Shown: positions 43,885-53,525 of the stretch, one piece after another
How the letters are laid out: each line of letters begins with the position of its first letter
Position numbering within the stretch: the stretch's first letter is position 1
DNA from: Cupriavidus sp. EM10
GTDB taxonomy: Bacteria > Pseudomonadota > Gammaproteobacteria > Burkholderiales > Burkholderiaceae
Assembly (NCBI RefSeq): GCF_018729255.1
Contig: NZ_CP076061.1
Location: 1,612,001-1,676,000 of the forward strand
Length of the DNA stretch: 64,000 nt
Direction of reading: 5' to 3'
Made by a program: the position numbers and the translations under genes
Notes under the pieces: generated by a model
Told to the model about the DNA's origin: nothing
The model's input: only the letters and a program-made list of their open reading frames with translations
Database searches by the model: none

Positions 43885-44185
43885 CGGTTCTTCGGAGAAT
43901 TCCGGGGACTGAATTGCGACATTCCGTATCCTAATGGTCATCTCTCAGGGAGTAGGTTTACTGGGGCCCAGTGACCACTGGCGACTTCTACAGCACAGGG
44001 ACATCCGCGTATATCGCAGAAACCTGATTTCTCAGTTTTCTTGACCTCCGTTACCGACCGCCGCTTTCACGGTTCTCCGTCGGCAGAAAACCGCGTAACG
44101 TGCGCCGCACAGCAACGTGGCCGTCGCGTCGGATGCGCGGCCCTGTTTGCCAATTCGGGGCACGCTGGCAACGGAGCGAGGAACA
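43885..44185. other. Non-coding leader upstream of vgrG
   Basis: About 300 bp between the terminator and the vgrG start with no supportable gene on either strand. It includes a near-palindrome CTGGGGCCCAG at 43960-43970 and an inverted repeat TTGCCA (44147-44152) / TGGCAA (44166-44171) just before the vgrG ribosome site, which could form an mRNA hairpin. It presumably contains the promoter of the island. Confidence 0.4.
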
Positions 44186-46534
44186 ATGGCTGGTGTCGTG
44201 GATGGACGGAAGGCAATCGGAAGTTCGCTGCCAGGGCCGTGACTGGCCGTCAGGCCTACCACCTGGAAGTGCTCGGCGCCCCCAGCGCGGCCGGCCTGTC
44301 CGTGGTGTCATTCGAGGCCGTGGAGCGCCTCGGCGAGCCCTACAGCGTCAAGGTCAAACTCACCCATCCGACAGAGTTGGACCGGATGGAGTACCTGCGC
44401 CACGACGCCACATTCTCGATCGATCCGGGCGACGGATCGGAGCCGCGCCAGTTCTCGGGCTGCATCTTCCGTTTGTCGAAGACCCGGCAGACCCGCGACT
44501 TCTGCGCCTACGAGATCGAAATACGGCCCAGGGTCGCACTGCTCGCGCTGACCAGGGCAAGCCGCGTCTACCAGAAGAAAACAGCACCGCAAATCATCGA
44601 AGCCATCCTGCGCCGCCACGGGCTGGAAGGACACCAGTTCTCCTTCAAGGTCCGGCGCCAGTATCCCGCGCACGACTTCCGACTGCAGTATCAGATGTCG
44701 GACTGGGACTTCATCCGGCTGCTCATGGAGCAGGAGGGCTGTACAGCTACTTCCTGCCCGGCCGGTTCGGCACGATCTTCGGCGATGTCTTTCAGGTATC
44801 CGACGACATCGACCACTACATCTACCAGCCGGAATTGCGCGTGCCCTACCGGGAAACGGCTGGCCTGGAATCAGGCGTCGAGACGGTGTCTGGCATCCAG
44901 ACGCACGTGCACACCGTGCCCGAGTCGTTCCGGACGGCTGACTACAACCCCGCCGATTCCTACGAGCGCAAGTCGGGCGAAGCCAACGTCGCCCGCAAGG
45001 AGAAAGGCAACTACGGCCAGCCTTACGTCTATGGAACCCATCACCTGGACGTGGCCGGTGCCAAACGGGAAGCGCAGCTGCGCCACGAGGCGGCGCTGGC
45101 CGCACAGTTGGTCTACGAAGGCCAGAGCAACGTCCTGGACCTGCGACCGGCGCGCATCCTGCGCCTGGACCTCACGCTGCCCGATGCCCCAAACGGCCAG
45201 GTGGTCACGGAGGTCACGCACTCCGGCGGACGCGATCAAACCTACCGCAATACCTACAAAGCCATTCCTTCGGACCGCCGCTTCCGGCTACCGATCGACG
45301 AAAGCAAGTGGCCGCGCATCGCCGGGACGCTCAGCGGACGGATCACGTCGCCCGGTGCCTACAAGTACGCCTACCTGACCCAGCAAGGCCTGTACGTCGT
45401 GCGGCTGGACCTGGACTTCGACACCTGGCCCAAAGGCGGCGAGAGCGTGCCGATGCGCCTGGCCAAGCCGTTCGCCGGCGCCCGCCAGACAGGTTTCCAC
45501 TTCCCGCTGATCGACGGCACCGAGGTCGCCATCGCCTTCCGCGACGGCAACCCGAACAAGCCCTATATCGCGCACGCCCACCATCACAGCCAGCACGAGG
45601 ACCTGATCACCAGCCAGGACCGCTGGCTGTCGCGCAACGTCATCCGCACCCAGGCCAACAACAAGCTGCGGTTCGAGGACTGGGAAGGGCAGGAAGGCGT
45701 CAAGCTGTCGACGGAGTATGGCGGGAAGAGCCAGCTGAACCTGGGGTATCTGGTCGATGGAAAGAAGAAGAAGCGTGGTGATGGATTTGAGTTGCGGACG
45801 TCTGGGTGGGGGCGATTCGGGGTGGCAAGGGCTTGCTCATCTCGGCGGATGATCAGCCGGGAGCGGCTGGTCATCAGTTGGACATGCAGGAAGCCGAAGC
45901 CACGCTGAGACAGGCGATGGACATACTCCAATCACTAAATGATTCTGCGAACGCCGCAAAAGCGTGGTTGGCGGATATCGACCAGCAGCGCACGATGATT
46001 GAGCATTCCTTGATGGGCCTCAAAAAGCCCGCAATTCTCGCCAATGCGCCGGAAGGGGTTGGTATAGCCAGTGGCAAGAACCTTCAGTTGGCGGCGCGCA
46101 AGCAGATATTCCTGACTGCGGGCGGCGGACTCGATATTGGCGTTATGAAGCGCTTTACCGCAACGGTTGGAGAAGCAATCTCGCTGTTTGCCGCAAGGCT
46201 CGGTATCCGCATTTTTGCCGCAAAGGGCAAAGTCCAGATACAAGCCCAAAACGATGATCTCGAACTGATGGCCTTCCAGAACGTCGCGATTAGCGCATCG
46301 TCGGGCGAGATCCTCATTACTGCCTCCAAAGGCATCACGCTCGGGGACGGTTCAGGGGCGTACGTCAAGATCGCCAACGGGACAATCGAGCTGGCAAGCC
46401 CGAGCGGAAAAATCGAAGCCAAAGGAAATCTCAGTATCACGGGCCCGGCCGGCGGCAGCTTTCCCTTTCCCAGTTGGTCCCATGTGCCTGTCAAAGACAT
46501 CAAGGGCAACATGAAATTTGGCTTCTCGGAATAA
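44186..46534 (+). CDS. vgrG: Type VI secretion tip protein VgrG, frame interrupted three times
   Basis: Starts MAGVVDGRKAIGSSLPG behind GAGG at 44178-44181. One-base gaps at GGG 44234-44236 (...LPGAVTGRQAYHLEV), GGG 44736-44738 (...EQEGLYSYFLPGRFG) and GGGGG 45808-45812 (...SGWGAIRGGKGLLIS) are needed to join the parts. Filled, it has about 783 residues. N-terminal gp27/gp44-like part: SVVSFEAVERLGEPYSVKV, SDWDFIRLLMEQEG. The gp5-like OB part has HFPLIDGTEVAIAFRDGNPN. The needle includes DUF2345-type text (GKNLQLAARKQIFLTAGGG). It forms the trimeric spike that carries effectors through the T6SS. The effector gene begins 7 bp downstream. Confidence 0.93.
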
Positions 46535-46541
46535 GCGCGTC

Positions 46542-49051
46542 ATGGCCACATCCCGACCGAACAATCCACCCGCCGATACCCGTGTCAAGCGACTGCCCTT
46601 CTCCTTTCCGTTCCGAAGGAAGGGAGAAGGTAAGGCGGCAGGCAAGGCCATCGCAGACGAGCATGAGTTCCATGCGCTGCTGAAAAAGGAAGCGTCCGGG
46701 AATTACTGCGTCAGTGCCAAGGGCATGTGGCACGGCGGCATCCATATCTCCGAGCGCGGCGCGGGCAGGGAACTGGATCTGAAATACGGCGTGCGCTGCA
46801 TCGCGGATGGCGAGGTGGTGGCGTTCCGCGTCAATCGCAAATATCTGGTGAGTCAGATCCCCGCCGACGGCGACACCCCCGCTCGCGAGGCGCACTACAG
46901 CACGGGATTTGCACTGGTGCGCCATACCATGGAGTTTCCGAAGGACAACAAGCTGACGTTCTTCAGCCTGTACATGCACTTGCAGGACCTGGCCGGATAC
47001 GAGCGCGACAAGACACTACCCCTGCCTCCGTACTGGACGCCAGACTTCAAGGTGACGCAGTTTGCCAACGACAAGCCCGCCCGTGGCAGAGCCGGGGCGG
47101 CCTCGGCAGATCAGGTAGGGCTCAGGGTGCGCGCCAGACACCCGCATGGCACTCCGCTGTGCATCCTGCCTCGCGGGACACATGCCAGCATTGGCAAGCG
47201 CGAAGGCAACTGGGGCCAGATCACCGACATCCATGGCGCGTCGCTGATTCCCGCGACCGTGGGTGACTATGTCGCCCCAACCGCTGCGACGGGCGGTTGG
47301 ATGTTCCTTGGCAGCGAAGGCGGTCATCCCGTGGTAGAAGCCGTCGTACCGGAGTCCATGGTGGATCGTGTGGTGATCCCTGCCAAACCTGTGCCGGTCA
47401 AGGCGGGCGATCTGATGGGCCATCTCGGACGCTACGACTCACTGAATGAACAGGCCGAAAACCGCATGGTGCACATTGAGGCGTTTTGCGGCGACGGCGT
47501 CCAGGCCTTCATCGAACAGGGACGCGCCTGGGTAAGAAACCACGGGTTCCGTCCGAACGACTGGAAGGCGCTGGGATTATCGAGCGAGCCAACACTCTTG
47601 CGCGTCGATAGGAACACCAAGCTGTACAAGGAGCCGTTCAATGAAGGCGCCACGCCACCGCTCACCGACGTGGTGCAGATCAACGCGTTTGCCGAATTGG
47701 AAAAGTATCCCGAGAACAAGCGCATGGAGACCAAAGCCATTAGCGGCGAGAAACTGCCCTGGTGGCGCATCACCAGTGCTAACGCCTTGGGCCACGAGAT
47801 TGACGGCTGGGTGCGGCAGGAAAACTTTGCGGGTGGTCGCGTCACAAGGGAGTTTGCGCAATCCTGGATCGACTTTGAGTGCTTCGACCTTCCGCACGAC
47901 CCGACGCACACGATGTGTGCCTCCAGGGAGGCCTACGTCAATTGCTGCCGGAATGCAGACGTCCCGGCGCCCGCCGCCATGGACAAACTCAGTCCGCTCA
48001 TGGCGAAGATGTATCGCGCCATCTATCCGAAGGGCGATGGCAGCCAGGCGGCCCACGAGTTATGCGCCATTCCTGAGGACAGGTGGCGGGCATTACGTGC
48101 GTCGCGCCTCATCGTCAAGCACGAGAGTGAATGGGCCAATCCGGGCAAATGGCAGCAACTGATGCAGGAGATTGCAAAACACATGGGTCCACAGCCCAAC
48201 CACGAAGAAGAACAGAAGCGGATCGAGAAGCTTGTCTGGTGGGATGAGGTGAAGGCGGGTGTGAGCGATTTGCCGGGGCGGATGTGTTTCATGTTCATCC
48301 GGTGGGGTTGGTGGGGAATTTCGGCAGAGGAGAGTTTCAATTTACGCTGGCCATGATGCTGCAACTTTTTCCCCGCGCTGATCGTAACGCCCTCCAAGAG
48401 GTAGCAGATGAATTTAATGCCCATCTTGATGTTTACAAATTGGATACTCCACTTAGAAGAACGCACTTTTTGCACAAATCATGCAGGAAACCGGCCCCTC
48501 ACTAAAGCGCGAAGAAGGTTTTATTTGGAAAGCAAGTGCATTAAAAAAACGTTCTCATACTTCGGAAGAATACAGATAAAGCTACTGAACATGGCTACCA
48601 TCAAATCTGCCCGATCAAAGAAGATGGAAGTAGCATGAGCCAAGCGGATTTTGAAGCCATCGCCAACGGCGCATATGGAGGCCGATCCGATCTAGGAAAC
48701 GGCGACTATGCAAGCGGCGATGGCTGGCGCTACCGAGGGAGAGGTCTAAAACAACTTACGGGACGAGCCAACTACAGATATTTTACCGATTGGCATAAAG
48801 GGCTACAAAAAGAATGGCCAGACGAAATTTTGGACTTTGAGGCCAATCCGGACTTACTCGTCCAACCAAAATATGCAGCCAGATCTGCTGCATTTTTTTG
48901 GAGAAACAACAATCTCGAAGTGATGGCAGACAAGGGAGCCTTGCGCGATCACGTTGATGCAATCACCAGAGTTGTTAACAAACATACCGATAGTTACTCA
49001 TCACGCTTCGATAATTTCAATTCCATTTTAAATAGAGGAGATTTGACTTGA
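46542..49051 (+). CDS. Two-domain peptidoglycan-degrading T6SS effector (M23-like plus GH19-like)
   Basis: Starts MATSRPNNPPADTRVKRLPF. Residues about 65-150 form an M23/LytM-like domain (GMWHGGIHISERG, IADGEVVAFRV, LTFFSLYMHLQDL); an SH3-like segment (GTHASIGKREGNWGQI) follows. The C-terminal 250 residues are a GH19 lysozyme/chitinase domain: QIMQETGPSLKREEG with the catalytic Glu, TFSYFRKNTDKA, GWRYRGRGLKQLTGRANY. The two halves join only if single bases are restored at GGGG 48275-48278, TTTTT 48467-48471, the A7 run 48543-48549 and near 48562-48565. This gives about 837 residues. The M23 motif has His where Asp is usual (HGGIH). Placed behind vgrG, it is the delivered cargo. Confidence 0.8.
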
Positions 49052-49543
49052 ATCTTTGCATTGCTGCCACAAAAATTCTGAAAATAATTTCAACATTAAT
49101 GATTTTTCCTGGACGCACTCACATGCAGACGAAAACACGCTTTGCCTCCCACATGAGGAGGTGTATTTCAGTTGCCGCTCGAGTGGCAAGACAATTTCAC
49201 TGTGCGCATCCGGAAACATATCTCCGGATAACGGCTACGTCCGATACCGCTTCGGCGCCATCAATAATATAGAACTCGAGTTTCCAAAAAATCACTTCCA
49301 CCTCGAAAAATATTCTACATCAGCGAAATACATGAGGGAAATATTAGCTCAACGCATCTGAAATTTCAGGCTGGGCGCTACAACTATGTTCTCTATCAAG
49401 GCGATATTTCGGGAATTTACGTAAAAAGAAATTATAAAACCGTATCCAATCGCATGTGTGATCTTGGCTCCGTTCAGCGGTTAAACCATCGCGCCTTTAG
49501 GGGAATACAGACGGTCGCGCCGATTGATGGAATAGATGATTAG
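49048..49543 (+). CDS. Probable cognate immunity protein, frame interrupted twice
   Basis: Read from the TTG at 49048, which overlaps the effector stop and follows AGAGGAG at 49034-49040. It starts (M)NLCIAATKILKIISTLMIF, a signal peptide, then LCLPHEEVYFSC and GKTISLCASG. Restoring a T in TTTTT 49103-49107 and an A in the A6 run 49286-49291 links this to ELEFPKKSLPPRKIFYISE and RYNYVLYQGDISGIYVKRNY, ending APIDGIDD at 49543 (about 165 residues). A small exported Cys-containing protein coupled to a peptidoglycan-attacking effector fits a periplasmic immunity protein. Strongly A+T-rich compared with the window. No family name known to me. Confidence 0.7.
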
Positions 49544-49853
49544 CAATCATATAAAAACTTAATTTTAATAATCGACCGAGTTCATAATTTCTGGATTCTG
49601 AGGCCTGAGTGATTATCCGATTGACAGTCAACCCGAACTCGTCAATGAAATCGCTCATGAGGTATCTACACGGCTTGTGCAAGACTAAATTCCCTGCAGA
49701 TGCCAATTCGCTATCGATGTGGTCGATGTGCAGTGCACTTGATGTTGATCCGCGATAAAAAACGAAATAGCTATCCAATGGATTTGACGATGCAATCTGC
49801 AGAAAAAACCGCGCAAAAAGTGGCGTCTACAAGACTGGAGGCTCAAAAGACAA
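49544..49853. other. A+T-rich gap in the type VI island with possible gene remnant
   Basis: About 310 bp, low G+C. One frame carries a short protein-like end, SDYPIDSQPELVNEIAHEVS then TRLVQD and stop (about 49610-49687), without a start or upstream continuity. This could be the tail of a decayed or frame-broken gene. A 53-codon frame MPIRYRCGRCAV... lies at about 49699-49860. Neither is convincing as an intact gene, and the leftward 93-codon frame at 49497-49778 has no supporting features. Confidence 0.35.
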
Positions 49854-50108
49854 ATGATTAACGTGACATACGAAGTCGACAGAACCTCTCATGGTGGTGG
49901 GAACTCGACCGGATCGACCGCATCCAGGGCAATGGGCGGCGCGGCCCGCCGGTGCGACCTCGTGTCGTGCACGATCCATGGCGAGAACCGCATTCTTGAC
50001 GGCACGATGCGTTTAACTGACGACGGCATGTCACTCGCCCAAGATGGCGATCCCACGGAATGCGGGAGTGTCCTGGTTGCCAAGTCGCTTTGCGCGACGG
50101 TTCGATAA
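49854..50108 (+). CDS. PAAR-like spike-tip protein
   Basis: An 84-residue protein starting MINVTYEVDRTSHGGGNSTG. DRTSHGG near the start and ARRCDLVSCTIHGENRILDG followed by DDGMSLAQDGDPTECGSVLV correspond to the first and second halves of the PAAR repeat (T-D/S-HGG, then D-x-V-x-C-x-x-HG and G-D-x-x-x-CG). PAAR proteins cap the VgrG trimer as a zinc-bound tip. Its size matches the family. It directly precedes the membrane protein gene (next ATG right after its stop) inside the island. Confidence 0.82.
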   Translation: MINVTYEVDRTSHGGGNSTGSTASRAMGGAARRCDLVSCTIHGENRILDGTMRLTDDGMSLAQDGDPTECGSVLVAKSLCATVR

Positions 50109-51340
50109 ATGCCTGTTGATTTTGAGCGGGTGCCGCCACGAGCGCAGGTGTCCCCGCCGTCGCGTCCGTCTGCCGTGTTATGGCCAATTCTGCTCGTCGT
50201 AATCGTTGGATTGGGCGCCTGGTTGAGCGTTGCGCTGTGGCCGAAGGGAGCGCCGGTTAACACGCTTTGGTTTTGGTGCTGTGCTGTCTTTTTCCCGACA
50301 CTCGTTTGGATATTTTTATTTAGCGTGTCGCGTGGGGTTGTGCACGCGCGGCACAGTGAAGCCTTGGCGATCAATCGTGTCAGCGACCGCTTCGAGCAAG
50401 AGTGTCATAGGGCGGCAAGCCTACCGCTGGTCGTGCTAGGTCATGCATGGTGCTTCTCAGCCCGGGATGAAGACGACACTGCCGACAGCGTTGTCAGCGG
50501 CAGCTTGGAGCTGTGCACGCGGCCTAGCGCAGCGCAGCCGGGGACCGATGTTCGAGCGCGCTGGCTAGACGTTCCCGGTGAGCCATTCCACTATGGAAAC
50601 GAACTCGTCGAATACAAGCGCCACCTGGCCGTCAGCAATTGGCTGTTTGCTCGGCTGGTGAACCGCGTCAGCGCCGGGCTGGCAGAACTGCCGGCACATA
50701 CCCTTCTGCATGTGGACGTCTGCGCCGATTCCCTGCCAGATGTTGCCGAGTTGGAATGCCGCTTGCAAGACCTCATTCTGGTGCAGGCTCCCACACTGCA
50801 GGTAAGGGTCAACGCGACTGCGAAGCACTTCTCGCTTGCCTACGTCGACAGCTGGCATGACCAGCTCAAGCTTGGCGATGCTCGCCTACTCGTGTGTCTT
50901 CAGTTGCGCAAGGCCGTCAGTGAGTTGATGCAGGATGGTGTGGCCGAAGCCGGCGCGGCCCTGTTGGTCGCACGGCCAGAAACCGTGCGTAACGCACCCT
51001 CATTGCACCTCCACCGGCCGGCTCAGGGGAGGCCGACGGCAAGTCCGGTGCAGTCGATCTGGCTATCAGGTGGTGCACAGCGGATGCCTCGCAGGTAAAC
51101 ACCATCTGGAGTCACGCAATGTCCGAAGTTCTGATGCGTTCGGCCAAGTCCTCGTCAAAGCTCAGCCGGGGCGCGCAATGGCTGGATGTCGCTACAACCG
51201 TCGGCAATTGTAATGGTGTTGGGGCCTGGCTTGCCACCGTGCTTGCGCTGAAACACGCGCGCCAGACCGGTGGCCCACAACTCGTCCTATCTGAGCTAGA
51301 CAATGAACTAATAGGTCTTGCATGCAAGCTCTCGACATGA
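50109..51340 (+). CDS. Island membrane protein of unknown function, frame interrupted once
   Basis: Starts MPVDFERVPPRAQVSPPSRP with two membrane helices (VLWPILLVVIVGLGAWLSVA and LWFWCCAVFFPTLVWIFLF). The long soluble part includes CADSLPDVAELECRLQDLIL. As written it ends at 51098, but one G restored in GGGG 51026-51029 continues it as QGEADGKSGAVDLAIRWCTA through AQWLDVATTVGNCNGVGAWL to 51340, about 410 residues, ending exactly at the start of the next gene (ATGA overlap). Its C-terminal text faintly recalls thiolase/ketosynthase folds. Similar genes often sit between PAAR and TssM-like genes in VgrG islands of this family; function unknown. Confidence 0.65.
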
Positions 51341-52752
51341 ACGAAAACGACTCGTCGCCGGCGGTGCTTTGGTTCGGCATTGCCATCGGCGTGATTTTCC
51401 TCGCCTTGATGGTGGCCGCTTTGGTGAAAGGACCAAACCTCGGATGGAGCGGTGATCGCCTGGTGGCCATCGAGCTCCGTCTGCTGGCCACGGGGCTCCT
51501 GCTACTGCTCTTCATCCGGTTCTTTGAAGCAATTCTGCTCAAAATCGCGTCAATGAAGGCAGTTCAGTGGGCGCTGATGTACGACAGACGCAAGCCAGCG
51601 TCAGGCGCCGCCGTGTCCACCTTGGCATTTCAGCATGCTGTTGATCAGCGCAAATCCTTGCGCGATGCTCTTCGTTCGTTGCATGGCTGGCGCTGGCGGT
51701 ATAGGCAACCCTGGCTGCTGCTTACGGGTAGCGACAACCTCATCGACCGGCTAGTGCCCGAGTCTGCGGACCACGGCTGGCAAATATTGCCGGATGCCGT
51801 CCTGATCCGCAGTAATGCTGATGCCGACGGCCAACCAGATGCATCGTGGCTACGACAAATCTACAGGCTGCGTCGGCGCCGACCAGTGGATGCGGTGCTT
51901 CTCGTCACCGACGGCTCAGAATTGACGCCGACATGCGGTGGATTTCAAGACAACATCCAACTGACACGCATCACAGAAGCATTGCGTTGGTCGGCTCCCG
52001 TTTACGTACTCGAGGTCACACAAGCGGAAAAGGTTGCCGACGGCGATATGCCGGTGATCGCCTGCGAAGTACCAGCACAGGGTACTGCTGAAGCAATCCG
52101 CACAATGCTCCTGGTGTTGCGCGATCGACTCGCGCATCGCTTCCTGGCACGGCTGCCGGAGCAACGGCATCTGGGACGGCTGTCGCTTCGACTCGACGAT
52201 CGATCCGGCACCCTGGCCACCCGGCTCTGCCGGCTGATCTCTGATCAATACCAGCGACCAAGGTTTCGAGGCGTACTATTTGGGCCTTATGACGCGGCGA
52301 AGGAAAGTCCTGGCATAGAACTGCCGATATGGCATTACGTGGCAGATGACGTACGACGTCGGCCCGGACGCCGAACGGTATGGCACCCGCTCACCATCCT
52401 GGCGGGTCTGGCCCTGACCAGTGCCGCGCTATGGATCGCCGGCATGCTCATCTCCGGCCTGCGCAACGAACGGGACCTCCAGGCTGCACGGCAAGCAGTC
52501 CACGACATCCAGACAGCCCCCACCCCCACCGCCCGCCTGAAAGCCCTCGACACCCTGCAGCAGCAGATCCAGCGCTACGAGTATCGCGTCGAGCACCACG
52601 CGCCGCTCTTTACGCGCTTCGGGCTGAACCGTGACACCGAGGTGCTGGCCGCACTCTGGAAGCCTTACGCGAAGGCCGGTCGCGACATCCTTGTCACGCC
52701 GGTGGTGATCGCCATGTTCAACAACCTGGCCTTCCGCGGAATTCCTCGATGA
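51337..52752 (+). CDS. TssM/ImcF-like protein, truncated at its C-terminus
   Basis: A 471-residue protein starting MNENDSSPAVLWFGIAIGVI (ATG 51337, overlapping the previous stop; ATG 51322 is an alternative). There are two helices near the N-terminus and another near residue 350 (LTILAGLALTSAALWIAGML). Text such as WLLLTGSDNLIDRL, LVTDGSELTP and the post-helix LQAARQAVHDIQTAPTPTAR...LFTRFGLNRD resembles TssM/VasK, the inner-membrane T6SS component, but the Walker A site is not recognisable. Full TssM proteins exceed 1000 residues; this one stops at FRGIPR, 11 bp before the convergent LysE gene, so it is probably a fragment cut at the island's right edge. Confidence 0.65.
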   Translation: MNENDSSPAVLWFGIAIGVIFLALMVAALVKGPNLGWSGDRLVAIELRLLATGLLLLLFIRFFEAILLKIASMKAVQWALMYDRRKPASGAAVSTLAFQHAVDQRKSLRDALRSLHGWRWRYRQPWLLLTGSDNLIDRLVPESADHGWQILPDAVLIRSNADADGQPDASWLRQIYRLRRRRPVDAVLLVTDGSELTPTCGGFQDNIQLTRITEALRWSAPVYVLEVTQAEKVADGDMPVIACEVPAQGTAEAIRTMLLVLRDRLAHRFLARLPEQRHLGRLSLRLDDRSGTLATRLCRLISDQYQRPRFRGVLFGPYDAAKESPGIELPIWHYVADDVRRRPGRRTVWHPLTILAGLALTSAALWIAGMLISGLRNERDLQAARQAVHDIQTAPTPTARLKALDTLQQQIQRYEYRVEHHAPLFTRFGLNRDTEVLAALWKPYAKAGRDILVTPVVIAMFNNLAFRGIPR

Positions 52753-52763
52753 ACCTTTTTCCT

Positions 52764-53453
52764 TTATGAGAGCGGGGCCTGCAGCCAGTTCAGCGCCTGG
52801 AACTCGCCGACTGCGTGCCGCACCAGCAGCGCGGCAAGCACAAGCATCGTTATGCCGACCAGCCGATCCAGCATCTGCCAGGCGCGCGGATTGGCAAACC
52901 ACGGGGCCAGCCATCGCGCGCCGAATCCCAGCGCGCCGAACCAGGCCACGCTGCCGGCGCTGGCACCGGCCACGAACCAGCCGCGCAGGGCGGCGGGCTG
53001 TTGCGCGCCGATGCTGCCCACCAGCAGCACCGTATCCAGGTAGACGTGGGGGTTGAGCAAGGTGAAGGCCAGGGCCTGCGCCAGCACGGCGCCACGGGTG
53101 GCGCTGGCCTGGGCGTCAGCGGCCTGCAGCGCATGTTGGTGGCGCGCGCGGCGCCATGCCTGCCATCCGTAACAGGCGAGGAACACCGCGCCGGCCAGCG
53201 CCAGCGCCGCCGCCAGCACCGGCCGCTCGCCTAGCGCGCGAGCCATGCCCATGACGCCAGCCGCGATCAGCAGCGCATCGGCCACCGCACACAGCAGCAC
53301 CACGCTGCCCACGTGTTCGCGGCGCAAGCCCTGGCGCAGCACGAACGCATTCTGGGCGCCAATGGCGACGATCAGGCCCAGGCTCAGCGCCAGGCCCTGC
53401 AGCAGGGCCGCGAAGCCAGGCGCGGCAGGCATCAGGAAGTCAGTTGAATTCAT
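52764..53453 (-). CDS. argO: LysE/ArgO-family amino-acid exporter
   Basis: A 229-residue inner-membrane protein starting MNSTDFLMPAAPGFAALLQG. About six helices; the family signature GLIVAIGAQNAFVLRQGLR lies after the first helix, and LAFTLLNPHVYLDTVLLVG in the middle is characteristic of LysE/ArgO. It exports basic amino acids (Arg, Lys, canavanine). The divergent LysR-type ArgP gene 72 bp away is the classical partner regulator, which supports the ArgO reading. Its 3' end abuts the truncated TssM-like gene. Confidence 0.92.
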   Translation of the reverse strand: MNSTDFLMPAAPGFAALLQGLALSLGLIVAIGAQNAFVLRQGLRREHVGSVVLLCAVADALLIAAGVMGMARALGERPVLAAALALAGAVFLACYGWQAWRRARHQHALQAADAQASATRGAVLAQALAFTLLNPHVYLDTVLLVGSIGAQQPAALRGWFVAGASAGSVAWFGALGFGARWLAPWFANPRAWQMLDRLVGITMLVLAALLVRHAVGEFQALNWLQAPLS

Positions 53454-53525
53454 GGCGCAAGCTTGCCACCGGCACGGGATGAAGACAAACTAAACAATCT
53501 TCACTGACATTAGCAAGACTTAACT

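Noticed and set aside
46542..48356. Effector as an M23-only protein followed by a separate small GH19 gene
   Set aside because: Neither the N-terminal frame's last 25 residues nor the start of the GH19 frame match the families, while filling single bases gives a continuous chain with all GH19 motifs.
49497..49778. Leftward 93-codon frame overlapping the immunity gene end
   Set aside because: It is antisense to a better supported reconstructed gene and lacks a ribosome site or family features.
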